This document shows positions 35,047 through 47,164 of a stretch of 64,000 nt of DNA, piece after piece. The notes below the pieces were generated by a model. It worked only from the letters and a program-made list of their open reading frames with translations, searched no databases and was not told the origin of the DNA. The stretch is taken from assembly GCA_964030475.1 (NCBI GenBank), contig CAXIPT010000001.1, forward strand, positions 25,947,741-26,011,740. The letters run 5' to 3'. This stretch comes from Tethya wilhelma (lineage: Eukaryota; Porifera; Demospongiae; Tethyida; Tethyidae). Position 1 is the stretch's first letter. Each line of letters begins with the position of its first letter. Made by a program: the position numbers and the translations under genes.

Positions 35047-35534
35047 CAGTCATCTATTTCACCCCAGCTATACCTTGGAGAGAAAGACACAGTGTTTTGG
35101 ACACTCTCGTAAAGGATGAACTCCATCTCCTTTCTCTTGCTTACATGTTCCGTTGTGAAAGAATCCGACTCCCTGACACATTCGATGAAAATATTGCGAA
35201 AGTACTTGGTGATATCAGAGATGTACTTTATCAAACTCCCTACAACCTCGATATAGAATTATGTGGAAAAGAGCAACAGGATGGACCTCTACAAAAACTA
35301 CTAGATCAGGTTAAGGAACTTAAAACAACAGTGGAAGAACTAAAGTGTGATATGAAACACAAGGATGATGAGCTAGCTGAAAAGGTAAAACAAGTTGAAG
35401 AGTTAATGGAACAGAATGTAAAAAGCTTAGAACAAAGGATTACACCTTTGAATACGCCTGTGCATGGTGCTCGTGGTGCTAGTTCCCTGGAGGATAGTGT
35501 CCTGAATTTTCCAAAGCGTCCCAGAAATGATTAA
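35047..35534 (+). CDS. Unrecognised coiled-coil ORF
   Basis: Open frame SVIYFTPAIPWRERHSVLDT.. to a stop at 35534. An acceptor-like CGTCAG precedes it and the first in-frame ATG is at 35145. The middle has leucine heptads (LLDQVKELKTTVEELKCDMK..EELMEQNVKSLEQR), which predict a coiled coil; the end is Lys/Arg-rich (FPKRPRND). No known family was recognised. It starts exactly where the recombinase homology stops, so it may be the other open frame of the same mobile element or an exon of an unrelated gene. Codon use is ordinary. Confidence 0.4.
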
Positions 35535-35559
35535 AGCTCAAACATGTATAAAAAACATT

Positions 35560-35895
35560 TATCATGCTCTCACCATTTGTCATGCTATGTACTATTTGTC
35601 ATGCTCTCACCGTTTGTCATGCGGATAGCACAACAACAGTTTTGTAGTACACAGTTTTATAGTACACACAGCATGACAACTTGACAAAATTTTTAATGGT
35701 GAGAGCATGACAAAGTAGTACATAGCATGACAAATGGTGAGAGCATGACAAATAGTACATAGCATGACAAATGGTGAGAGCATGACAAATAGTACATAGC
35801 ATGACAAATGGTGAGAGCATGACAAATAGTACATAGCATGCTGTTTGCCATGCTTTAATTACTTGAAAACAAAACAACAGTTGTGCTATCCCATT
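35560..35895. repeat. Minisatellite of ~37 bp units in both orientations
   Basis: Units of GGTGAGAGCATGACAAATAG plus TACATAGCATGACAAAT are repeated about four times at 35697-35840. The reverse complement occurs at 35562-35622. GGATAGCACAAC at 35621 is mirrored near 35892, so the whole block is a large imperfect palindrome with repeat arms, perhaps a decayed DNA element. Confidence 0.75.
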
Positions 35896-37090
35896 TATGT
35901 TTCCCATGTGAACTCTGTCAAAAGTTTAATCTGCATGCAGTGAGTAGTCAGTGACAGCACTGTATTAGGACTGGTGCACAAATCCGGCTGCCCACATAAT
36001 TTTCAAAATAATTATAGTGAAGACATGACAGTCTGCAACAAAAAAAGGTAGAATGCTATTATAATATTATATAGGTTTCAAAACATGCTAGATGCACCAC
36101 AGTTCATTTGCCATTGCCTAGCAACCAGGCTTTTTGCCGATTAGTAGCTGGGTGGAGGTGACAATATTTAGAGTAGCTAGGAGTCACGANCAATCAGTGA
36201 CAACAACATGGATTTAATTGGCAATAAAGGTATGAGAAATTTTTTCTGACTAACATCTTAAGTCATCTCTCTTGGCGTATCATGCAGCGAAGTCTCATTT
36301 TTTCAGTACATTTCACATACATTTTGTCATAAAATACCTAGTCCAGTTTATCATTTTCAGCCTTGAGATGCTTACTTACTGCCTTCGTTACTTTGAGCTG
36401 GCAATACTGGCACACAAATGGTGTCTGGCCTGCTTGGAGCTCTTGGTATATAGTCCTGGTAACTCCAGCACAATACCTGTGCATTTAGCAGCCACAGGTT
36501 CCTTCACAATTGAGTGAATCCAATTTTCAATCCAATTATCAAATTTATAACAGAAGGTTTAAGAGCCAGAGTGGCCTATTACATTATTAAACATACTAAT
36601 TCATAACAGAAACGTCTGGCAAAACACACAAAAAATTAGCATTTACAGTTTTGAACTGGTATTAATGCTAAGATTGATTATGTGTGATTCGTAACAAAAA
36701 ATCTGACCGCCAGAGTGGTCTAACCCACTGTCCCGTGACTGAAATATCCCTATCTAGTTTCATTGTGTGTTTGATTTCCACATCCATTGCAGCGTTTGTC
36801 AGTGCATTCTGCTTCCCAAGTGTACTTTTTGGTTGGAACGTCAGAGTACTCTCTCCTCTCAGTCTTGTAAGTGTGTTTGTGTGTCAATTCCCCATCGGAT
36901 TCATCCTTCAAATCAGTATGAATATTGAGGTTGCAGTCAATAGAAACATATGAGTGTCATGGGCCAAAATCTATCCTATACCTACAATGACAGGGTTCAT
37001 TCCTTCAAAGCTAGTAGTACAGAATAAGATTTTATCTCCTACAACCAAACAAGCTATGAAATCTATTTCTCAACTAGACATGTCAACTNC

Positions 37091-37400
37091 AGACACTGGT
37101 TGAAACAAAATCATAGTTACACTTTGGGAGCTCAGCTCAGACAAGGTAGTAACTTTAGAAATGGATTCAAACACAGTTCTGTTTACATTTGCTTCAGCTC
37201 TTATACCTGACTACTGCCAGGCATTGGGAGCTATGCGAAGCTAGACAGTATACTAGCGACCGGTCCAGTTGGTCCGGCGAAAACCGGACCACTTTTTTAC
37301 GTGAAATCGGTTATGGTCGTCAACTTTTACTGGTAATGATCGTCAACATTAGAAATTAGCTTCTGGAAATCGTGGCAGAGTCAGCAGCAAGACAAAGCTC
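37091..37400 (+). repeat. Direct repeat, copy 1 (copy 2 at 37722-37985)
   Basis: Both copies begin CAGACACTGGTTGAAACAAA and end near GGCAGAGTCAGCAGCAAGA. Copy 2 lacks two short pieces, one of them bounded by ACCGG on both sides, which suggests deletion between short repeats. Copy 1 starts directly after the n at 37089. Confidence 0.8.
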
Positions 37401-37721
37401 GAAATAACAGCCGGTCATGGTCATTTTCCGTGCATTTAATCAAATTGATGTCTCAAAACAGCTTATGCACTGACACTTTGTCCAGACAAAAAAACTAGCC
37501 CATAAAAATAATTATGGTCAGCACTAAAATTCACATTGTGGTTCATGGCTTGTAACAGCCACTTGTAGTAAGTCTAGAAGCAGGCCATGTACTTCTGTGT
37601 CTCTCTGTAAACACTAGTACCATAAATGACATTTGTACTGACATTTTGACCATGCACTCTAAAAAAAGTTATTTCGACCTCTGCAAGAGCGTTCAAGTTA
37701 TTTTACGAGTAGTATACATTC

Positions 37722-37985
37722 CAGACACTGGTTGAAACAAAATCATAGTTACACTTTGGGAGCTCAGCTCAGACAAGGTAGTAACTTTAGAAATGGCTTC
37801 AGACACAGTGCTTCAGCTCCTATACCTGACTACTGCCAGGCATTGGGAGCTATGCGAAGCTAGATAGTATACTAGCGACCGGACCACTTTTTTTACGTGA
37901 AATCGGTTATGGTCGTCAACATTTACGGGTAATGATCGTCAACGTTAGAAATTAGCTTCTGGAAATCGTGGCAGAGTCAGCAGCA
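37722..37985 (+). repeat. Direct repeat, copy 2
   Basis: A shorter partner of the repeat at 37091-37400, about 630 bp downstream in the same orientation. Confidence 0.8.
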
Positions 37986-38117
37986 AGAACGTTCAAGTTA
38001 TTATACAATTAAAACTGTAGCAAATTGTCTCAAAATCTCCCCAGAATGGCTCAGAGTACCTAAATTTGCAAAATTTTCTGGGGGGGGGGGCATTCAATAT
38101 GTGCACTGTGCAGTGTA

Positions 38118-38545
38118 ATGTGTTCCAAGGGGGCACACCTTGGAACGGGACCAGTATAAAATTATGTTATGACCAGCTGGTTGGTACATTGTGTTCCAAG
38201 GGGGCACACCTTGAGGGAGAATGTGTGTTGATTCATGCATGCAGTATTAGTTTGTTTTTTTTTTATTATTTTTTTTTTTTTACATGCATACAATTATTAT
38301 ATTGGTGCGTCATACATACAATGAATTGAGTACATGCAGTACATGCATTCTAGTGCGTGTCATACATACAACAAAGATTAATGCAGCATGCATACAATAT
38401 GGTGCATAGTTCTGTGCATTGTGTGTGTTCCATGTGGGCAAAGGGGAACCGGTATAAAGTTTGGGGACCAGCTGGTACATTGTGTTTCAAGGGGGCACAC
38501 CTTGGAGGGAGAATGGTTGAAAGAACAAATGGACACACAGAACAC
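38118..38545 (+). repeat. Short repeats of GTGTTCCAAGGGGGCACACCTT
   Basis: Three copies near 38119, 38190 and 38480, the last two preceded by a GACCAGCTGG(TTGG)TACATT segment. This is a diverged ~70 bp unit. Confidence 0.6.
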
Positions 38546-39176
38546 ATACACTTACATTGAATCAAGGTGTAAAGTCTCCTCCTGATCTTGACTTGTTGCT
38601 CAATGATCTGCCATCTTTCAATCTCTCCAAACCTGACCTGTTAGTGACAGAAAATAAAAACAAAGGATCACTAGTTGTAGTCACCTGACCAATGAAAACC
38701 AAGTACTTAACATGTCTAATATATCAGCTCATCATTACAGGAGCTAAAAACATATGACTGACTATACTGATATTGGCGCTCTCTCACAAAAGTGATTTTA
38801 GTTTGATTTCTCGGCCCAAAAATCAATTTTCAAATCTGATTAGTCGTGCATATGTCATTGGAATGCAATTATTTCACATAACTTGATTGTAAATGTCACA
38901 GTTCATTGCCGATGTCCACATGTCCGGTTTCAGTAAATAAAACACTTGAAAGCCAAGGAGTAAAAGCGAAGGGAAAGCAAAAAAAGCTTGATGGCTAAAG
39001 AAGCAAAAGTAGTCAAGTTCCAAGCATAGCCACCGTACAATGCATACAGTTAAGAGCCTGCTGGTGCTACCTTACAGTCTCCTTCCCACTCAGCTATAGG
39101 TGAGTGGAGGTAAGGATTTCAATTTAAGGAAAAAATTAGGTAGAAGTTAAACAACTTCCTTATTAAAGCTGCTATC

Positions 39177-39453
39177 GCCATGGAAACAGAGACTTGCATC
39201 ACACTAAAGTCCATCTGGTTTGAGAATGCCGCCGTAAGTGAAATAATGAGATTCATACCATACTATTTCTATGGGACAAAATAGCTAACTTTTGACTGGT
39301 AAGGCGTAGAAAGCTGAAAAAGCAACCAAACGAACGGGGAGAGTGAGCGCTTTCCAAAGGTGCTTGAAATTGGTTGGATAATAAGAAAGTTTTTCAATTA
39401 TTTCTATTGGCATTCTCAAACCAGATGGACTTTAGCCACGGTTGCCATGGAGA
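39177..39453. mobile_element. Inverted-repeat element, ~44 bp arms
   Basis: GCCATGGAAACAGAGACTTG.. with CTAAAGTCCATCTGGTTTGAGA at the left is mirrored at the right as TCTCAAACCAGATGGACTTTAG..GTTGCCATGGAGAC. No coding content in between. A MITE-type fossil. Confidence 0.65.
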
Positions 39454-41676
39454 CACTTTCATTTTGGTCATGTGACGTTTAAAATACCCAACAGCTCATG
39501 AAATAATTAATTTGTACGTAAAATCTGTTGCAATTTGTCCACAGGTTCGTAGAAGTCCGACCTTAATGTTGGCTAGCCTCGTTCCCAGGCTCCTCCTTCA
39601 CAAATATTTCCTACAAAAATAAGGAGGGAGAGAGCCTGGGAGTACCGCAAGCCAGGGCAGAGGATAAAACACATGAAAACGCTTGAAAAAAAGTGTTGTA
39701 GGCTTGTTTTAAGCGTTTTCAGCTAGCAAAGACGAAGAATAAACCTTCTGTTTAGTATTTGTGATCGTTAGCTTGTCTGCGTGTCTTGTTGAGGGCTAAC
39801 TGAAAAATCGAGACTGAACTCTGAACTGAAACAGTTGATATGAGAGGCTAGTATTTATCTGCCGTTGAATTGACATTCATTAGAGGATACTAAGTGTCTT
39901 TGGTGTTCTTCAATCCCATCTTCATCCACTCGTAACTCTCTCAGTGTTCCTAGACTGGCAAAACGAAGCTAAAGCCCTGAACTTGGTCACGTGAAAGTCT
40001 TGTTGCGGTCTTGTACCACTTAGCTCGCGTCCACCTATACGTCACACACGTGATATTTGATACCAGGCTCTCTCCTTCCTTACTTTCGAAGGAAACATTC
40101 ACAAAGGAGGAGCCTGACATTGAGGCTAAATGTTGGCCAGGTAGGATCGTCATAGCTCATTGGTGGGCGGAGTTATTCACCAATTTCCATTCTAAGCACA
40201 CCAACCATAATATCTTTTTTGGCCCTATCTTATATAACCCAATGAGCTTCGACCATCCTAGCTATCTGGTCAACATTGAGGTTGGACTTTAAGAACCTGT
40301 CAACAAAATTTGGTTGCTATAGCCACAGATTTTTATGTACTGACACAATGGTTAAGAGGGAGCTGGTGCTACCAGCCATAGTCTTGTTGCCTAGCTCAAA
40401 ACTTCTCTGAGTCTTCACATGGTGATGCAAACTTTAGCATTTTTGCCCAAAACTGCCGTATATAGCACAGAAATCATACACAGATCACAAATGTGACCTG
40501 TTTGTGGCTTCATTAGTAATGTAAGTTTTTGTTTTTCCGTGTAAGAGAGAGCACCTAAGTATAGCCTAGACACGAACAGAACAGTACACCTGGGCTCAGT
40601 TGCAACAGTGGGACATTACTACACTGCACGGTGCAATAACACGCCGCCCCGACCCTTTCACAATACGACCGCTAATTAAGTTAGCTAATGGTGTACGTGA
40701 CGGAGAGAAATAAGTCATTAATATTCATGAACTTACCAAGTGCGATTTTTTTTTTTAGCCAAGAAATTCTTCAAATGCGATAGAGCTGTAGCCATCCATC
40801 TTTCTGCCGGGCTGTGCCTGAGTAGAGAGAAACAACAGGAGATAAATTTGCAGACTGAAAAAAAAAATCCCTGGTGAACCTACCAAGGGCCGGCCACTTG
40901 TAGCTGCTGAAAATTGGTGCCATTGTGAGCAAGAAGCTGTCATGGCTATCAGTGTCTTTAGCGCGCGGTACCTGTGTAAAGAAACAACAAGAGATATTAA
41001 AGAAAGAGAAAAAAATTTTGAAACACACACCGAAGACGGCTTGGCGGGAAATCTGGCATGCAGCTCCAACACTTACCATCTAGCGAGTCAGCAGTAGACA
41101 GCAAAGAACTGGCTGGTGCAGGAGTCTGGACTGCAGGAGAACCGCCAGTCACCTTCTTTTTTCTTAGCTGAGCTCGAAATTTTAAATTTTTCCAACTTCG
41201 AGAACTAGAAATTCGAAGACGAGAACGGTACACGAGATGTGCGCATGCGCATGACTAGGAGCTTAAACATTAATTATTCATTGAGCATAATCTTCGTTCC
41301 ATTCCATTCCATTCCACTGAATAAAGACTGCATATCAACTTAGCATAAAAACAGTTTACAAGACAATTATAATAATTATAACTACACATGTATACACACA
41401 TTCAGCTCATGTATATGCACACACTCGTATTTATTATATATGTACAATTGCAAGTCATGCTGAAAATTAGGATAATAATTATACTTATACTTCTGTATAA
41501 TAATAGGACATTATTAATAATTAAAGTTTATTAAACACATTGCACATGAGTTGTGTACACCACTGATTATTTTTGCAATTGTTATAATCCATATTGGCTT
41601 TCCCTTTGAAACTGATCTGGTCATTGTTGTCACTATATATAGTGGTACCAAATAGATAGCATGCATGTTGCCATGG

Positions 41677-44600
41677 TTACAGATTGTCCAGCAGTTCTTT
41701 CATCTGTCCATCAATGTCGGAGTACTCTTGAAGGGTCTTGCGGATGAGTTGATTCAAAACTCGCGGCCATATCTGCTCAAACTCTTCAATCTTCTTGTGT
41801 GTGGTGAGAGTGGAAGAAAGAAGATTGCTGCAGAACTTCTGAGCCATTTCTGATCTCAGTGTTTGAGCCTGGTCCGGTGCCTCCCTGACGGCTGTGGAGT
41901 GGTGCAGAGACACTCTGTTCAATGGCTCCTGACACACCCCTCCCGTGCTTCTATTGGATCATGTGACATTAGTATGACATCACAGTGATGCAATGCACAA
42001 TTCAACTTGCTTTTTCATGTTCTCTGATGAGGTCAGACTTGCTCTCTTTGAACTGATACTTCGAGGCCTGTGATTAAAACGACATCATACCCTGATAATA
42101 CAGTAGGTAAATTTGGTGGGCTTAAAAATTTGGCGAATTCCAATTTGCCAAATTAATTCTATCCAAATAATTATTTACCTATTTTATGGTAACTTTTCGA
42201 TATTACTCTCACCTGTGTCTGATAATTAGAGACAGCAGTCTGGCCTGGGACAGCAGTGATGTGGTGGCCTGTCCTAATCTTCCAAAGATCTGTTCAGCCC
42301 TCACCACCTCCTCATCCGTGACCTGCTCCCCGTTGACCTGGGTCACTCGGAGGTGGGCCAGTCGGAAGAGGAGATAAGAACGAAAGTTAACAAATCTAGT
42401 GATCGGGTTGCCTAGAGGGGAAATGACGAGGGAATGAAGGGGTGTGGTCAGCTGAGCGAGAGCATTGAGCTGTTCCAGAGAGGTCATGTTGACGTGGTCC
42501 AACTCTAGCAACTATAGGGAGGGAGAGGGGAGATCAAAAATCGGTTAGCAAAATCAGTTTGAACCTTCAGGGTCACCGTACAAGGTCCAGACAATACAAA
42601 CACAGTTTGGTTAAAATTGGCAATTCAAATACAATTAATTTCGATAAAAAAATCGGCGAAGATATCAGAAATTTGCAGATTTCTGCTCTATATACATACA
42701 TATAATACATACAGCCTGTATGTGACTGTATTGTGAGAGCTGCTCCAAAGAGACAACCTACCTTGATGTGTGGGTAGGAGGCCGTCACTCTGGACAGACA
42801 AGGTGAAAGGTCATTGAACTCCATATAGTGGAAGTGCAGCTCTTGTATTTTCTGTTTCCCATGAGTGGGCGGGGTATCAAATACTTCCAAAGCTCCACCC
42901 CCATACAGATGGAGGGCAGAGCCATCGTGATCAACGAAATATGTCGCCAATAATTGTGGGAGAGAGGCTGATTGGAAGGGGGTGTGGCCATCCCTCGGTA
43001 CAGCTACATTGCTGGCAAAACTCTGAGTGCTAAGAGACGACCCGATCAGCGGACTTCTAGATATTGGGATGGCAAGAGAGATCACATGGTCACAACAATG
43101 ACATCATATTACATCATATACAGTATCACATGAGGCTCACATGGTGTCCCTGTGTGTGTTCTCCCAGGCCCTCCGTATGGTGCTAATGGCGGCCTCCTTG
43201 TGCTCCATCATCCTGGCCTGCTTGTGGAGCTCCTTCTGTCTCTCCTCCTCCTCCCTGGCGGCCGCGAGGGCCTCGCCCCTCTCCTCCTCCTAGGACAGGG
43301 AGTGGTGGGTATGTCACTTCCATATATGGATATAATACATTGTGTATTTATGGTAAATAGCAATACAGAGATACAGCCAGAGACAGCTGCAGAGTCAATT
43401 CTCTAACTCCAGGAACATTTCAGATTAGGAGGAATGGCTCTTTACCATAGTGGAAAAAAGAATGCATTTATCCTAAACACTGCAGTAAGTAGCCTTGTAC
43501 CCAGGTTCTCTCCTAATGGTAAAGGGGAGAGTCTGGGTACGAAGCTAGCAGTAAGCACCATGTAAAAAGATTCATGACTAGTGCATTCACTGGAAATCAC
43601 AAAATACAATTGAGCAACAAGTCCCACGCTCACACAGCCAGTCTCACCGACACCATGATGTGGTCCAGGCTCCTCAGGTGTCTGATGTGGTAGATGATGG
43701 TCTGTCTGTAGTCTGTGGCGTTGGCCAGGGGGTTCCCGTCGAGGGTCAGCTCAGAGAGGGAGGGGCACTGGGAGAGGCAGGTGATGTCGTCGAACCCCTG
43801 GATGAGGTTGTGACTGAGGAACAGACGCTGGAGGTTGGGTAGCTCATCAACCTCATACTGTGAGAGCACATGACAGTCACATGATAGTCATGTGAGATTA
43901 AGCAGGATCACATGAGAGTCATGTGAGATAAATCTGGGTCACATGATAGTCATGTGACAGCATACGTACGTACCACATAGGTGATTCTGTTTCTCCTGAG
44001 GTTCAGCTCTGTGAGTGCCTGTAGACCAGTGAGGTTGGAGACACAGGTGATGTCATTGCCAGCTAGGTTGAGGACTCTGAGGTGGCACAAGTGATTTAGC
44101 TGCTCAACGTCTCTTATCTGCAGAGGTGAGAGGTGCGTGGAACGGAAGGTGACTACATTTGATAGAAATGGCCTAGGTAAGTTAATATGTACCAGGTTTC
44201 CATGGAGATCAAGAACATCCAATTTCAAGAGTGTCTGCAGTCCTGATATCCTACGAATCCTAAATGAGCAAATAACACCACCCACATGTAATGAATATGT
44301 TGGAGACTGTGGAGAACTGTTTAGCTAGAAATATGCTAAAATCCTTGCAACATTATCTTTCCCTACTCCTTTCCCTCTCCCATAAACACACGCAAACACA
44401 CACCCTAGTACCTGTTCTTGCCCAGCATGAGCACCCTCAGGGACAGCAGTCCCTCAAGGTTAGAGATCTCGTGGATCAGGTTGTCATAGAGATCAAGGAA
44501 CACCAGCTTCCTGAGGGCGGCCAGGTGCTGGAGCCTGGTGATGGCGTTGTGCTGCAGGTTCAGTAACCTCAGTCTCTCCTCCCCCTCGAGAATGGGGAAC

Positions 44601-45455
44601 ACAGTCAGGTGTCTTCGATCTAGATTCAGTCGATCGGGGTTCGCTGCTCTCTCTTCAGGGGGCCGATATACCACTGGAACTCCAGGGGCCACGGGGGACT
44701 CAGCAAAGATCACATGATCTTTTGATGATGTAATGGAGTCACTGCCGACATGATCTGCACTAATGGGAGGCGGTCGCTTCTTGGATCGTGACAGTCGACA
44801 CTTGGTCATGGCAGCTGGGGGGAACCGATGGGCGGAGCCATCACGACCACTCCACTGAAGAGACTGGGTGCTGAAGAAATCTAAAACAGGAAAAAAAAAA
44901 GAAAAATGCATAAAATGTTGTGCATATTTATAACATCCAGCAGTGACATGCAGCCTATAGAGCGGGTGCAATCAACATCATCAAAACCGGAAGTATTTTG
45001 GGAATATTACCATACAGATTAAGTAAATGACAGCTGCTCATTTCTCTGCATGTATCACTCTGTACATTTTTGCAATACAAAAGTGACTCCTTTTACGTAA
45101 TTGTACCTGCTCCATACCTACCATGTTTTGTGGTGTCGTCAGTCCTGGTCGTAGAGAGCTGGTACTGAGAGGGGTAGCCATCGATGTGAGCTCGGTGGGG
45201 GAGATGGCTGCCTTCACTGCCATGCTGGAGCAACAACACACAATGTCAAACACGCATGTTCCTTTCCACCATTAGTACACTCAGCTATGGTACATTAATT
45301 ATAATACCTGTAGGTCAGGGATCAGCTCTAGGAGATAGCTGGAGGCTGCCAACCTCTTAGAGACGCTCCCTGCACATTATATACATTACCTCAATCAGCA
45401 TTGCATCTAATACAGTCATTCACGTACCTCTAGGACCCTTTGAGGAACCATCCAT
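41677..45455 (-). CDS. LRRC49: Leucine-rich repeat-containing protein 49 homolog
   Basis: Minus-strand exons: 45455-45428, 45369-45308, 45224-45122, 44880-44412, 44259-44193, 44117-43974, 43857-43648, 43289-43141, 43056-42762, 42511-42213, a short exon near 42060-42040, and 41950-41677; about 700 residues, close to human LRRC49. Diagnostic segments: NPDRLNLDRRHLTVFPILEG, LRLLNLQHNAITRLQ, FLDLYDNLIHEISNLEGL, LDVLDLHGNL, LRVLNLAGNDITCVSNLTGL, ALTELNLRRNRI, PNLQRLFLSHNLIQGFDDI, LTLDGNPLA, then a Glu/Arg-rich helix, GSALHLYGGGALEVFD, and QLNALAQL..GNPITRF..LLFRLAHL. The last exon matches the C-terminal helix (IWPRVLNQLIRKTLQEY). A TGA lies immediately before the chosen ATG. LRRC49 is a non-catalytic subunit of the tubulin polyglutamylase complex. 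The exon 10-11-12 junctions are not fully resolved. Confidence 0.92.
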
Positions 45456-45536
45456 TCAACAGATGTTATCTGTGGTGCGCATTATTTGGAGTTAATTCCA
45501 AATAAAGCACACCAACAACCCTGCCCTCTCAAAGTA
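45456..45536. promoter_or_regulatory. 81 bp bidirectional promoter region
   Basis: Only 81 bp separate the start codons of LRRC49 (minus) and KGD4 (plus), so both 5' UTRs and the core promoter must fit here or lie within first exons. The sequence includes TTTGGAGTTAATTCCAAA, an inverted repeat. No TATA box. Confidence 0.6.
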
Positions 45537-46003
45537 ATGAACTGTAGAACAAGCATTCGTTTGCTCGGCTGCTGTAGACGGTGGCTGGAGGCTGGCTGCT
45601 CGAGAGGCTACGCCAGAGTGCCTCTCATAAAGTTCCCCGCGAGACGGTCACCTGATGGACAACGTGAGTGTTTGTACGGCTGTAGCAGCAAGCTGGTTGT
45701 GTTGCTTCTACAAGACATTTTGTTTGTGCTATACATGAACTGAATGGCGTACACTAGTGAGGTTTTTATGTAGTCATAACTAAGTACAAAACCTGTGCCA
45801 TTTGCTTCTAAATTGCACAATTAATTACATTTGCAGCCATCTCTGTTGGCAGTGCGAGTCATCACCAGAGCCAGCAGCAACCCCCCCTGTCTTCTGCCTC
45901 TTCCTCTAGCTCACCATCACCACCATCAGTGGAGCCCCTCCCAGCTAGCTATGGAAGGAAGCCACTCACTGAGGAAGAGATAGACATAATTAATGTAAGC
46001 TAA
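45537..46003 (+). CDS. KGD4: KGD4/MRPS36-like 2-oxoglutarate dehydrogenase adaptor
   Basis: Exons 45537-45663 and 45837-46003 join in phase 1. The N-terminus is Arg-rich and could target mitochondria. VPLIKFPARRSP matches the conserved LIRFPxRR motif, and LPASYGRKPLTEEEIDIIN matches the C-terminal LPxxYxRKxLxxEEMxxI motif of the family. In between is a low-complexity Ser/Gln/Pro linker. The protein tethers the E3 subunit to the E1-E2 core of the 2-oxoglutarate dehydrogenase complex. The frame reads through AAT|GTAAGC to TAA at 46001-46003. Because GTAAGC is also a donor, a tiny last exon is possible, as the usual end is a few residues longer. Confidence 0.8.
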
Positions 46004-46004
46004 A

Positions 46005-47123
46005 TCCTGTTTGTATATGGACTGTAAACAAATGTTTGAGGGAGTTTGGTCAATTTTTTGGAAGCAAAAAAAGTCATGCACCTCTTGAGTGCATTATTGA
46101 TATCACTGATTTGTAACAATAATTATCAATAATACTCGTGACTATTATAATATCTGACCATGTACAGGTGATTATATCAACTGCTACACACTGACCTGGA
46201 CTGAAAACCTCAGGCAGTTTGTTTACTACAGTAATGCAGACCATCACAGTGGACATGTTAGTGACTCTACTGCTAGGCCTCTCTGTGTTGAGTGCCTGCT
46301 GCTATGTAGGACACTGTCAAGGTTTGTCAAAGATAGCTATAATATATTGAAACTGCATCATTTGCATAAATTTATTATATCTCTTGTATGTGCACATTGC
46401 TACACAAATTTTACAGTGATTTCAACTGGTAGTGAATCTGGCAGTGGTATGTCTGTCTCACCAGGCAGTATGTCAGGGAGTGCCTCAGGTAGTGGTTCTG
46501 CCTCAGGCTCTGGAGATGATGATCCATCACCATCAGCAACATTGCCTACAATTAGCTTACCACCAGTTACATCTGGCACACCAACTACAATGATACTCTC
46601 CACAAGTTCAATGTCAACTACACCAAGTACGACAGGCACTGCCACAAGTGTACAAGTCCCTACAACTGTCATAACTACAACGACTACCATGGAGACACAG
46701 ACTCCATCAACAGCCCCTGCTCCCAGTACAATGACATCATCATCGTCTCAGAGTCATCCTTCTCCTAGTCCAACGCCAGCTGCTCCAACTACAGACCAGG
46801 CAGACTCTCAGCTGTCGAGATACCTTGGTATCGCTGTGGGTATCTGTGTAGCTGTCCTCATAGTGCTCATAACGATAGCTCTCATTCTCTGCTGCTGTTA
46901 CATGTTCAAGTAAGTCAGTAGCAGAGTTACAGATGCAGCTCTAAATGTCGTGTTTGTGAGCTCTCCTTGTTATGTTATGGCCTTGTATCTTTAAGTGTTT
47001 TGACAAGAACAGTTCTTATAAAAGCTACAACTCAAATATGTTAATTTGAACAAGGCAATGTGGCCAAGGACAAGTCTTTGTGTGACAGATATATAGATCT
47101 TGTCTTATTAGTAAAATTCTCCA

Positions 47124-47138
<15 letters not shown>
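46005..47138 (+). repeat. Partner of the inverted duplication at 16018-17150
   Basis: Identical to the reverse complement of 16018-17150, as far as could be read, with no indel. It covers the 5' region, exon 1, exon 2 and part of intron 2 of the receptor phosphatase, and ends in the (GT)n repeat at 47127-47162. Confidence 0.9.

Positions 47139-47164
<26 letters not shown>

Larger units (their letters stand above)
35900..41676. other. Gene-poor, repeat-rich interval
   Basis: No gene could be supported over about 5.8 kb. The interval holds two n bases (36190, 37089), direct repeats at 37.1 and 37.7 kb, short GGGGGCACACCTT repeats at 38.1-38.5 kb, an inverted-repeat element at 39.18-39.45 kb, and GCCTCGTTCCCAGGCTC-type dispersed repeats at 39.59 and 40.06 kb. 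A small spliced ORF candidate at 40.76-41.23 kb (minus) lacks an ATG and was not accepted. Confidence 0.5.

Noticed and set aside
35607..35907. Long minus-strand open frames with repeated CHALTICHAMYY-type words
   Set aside because: They are the translation of the 37 bp minisatellite, not a gene.
40755..41233. Small three-exon minus-strand gene with FRAQLRKKK.. and a FSSYKWPALG.. ending
   Set aside because: Splice sites look plausible, but the first exon has no ATG in frame, one junction needs a non-obvious acceptor, and no family was recognised.
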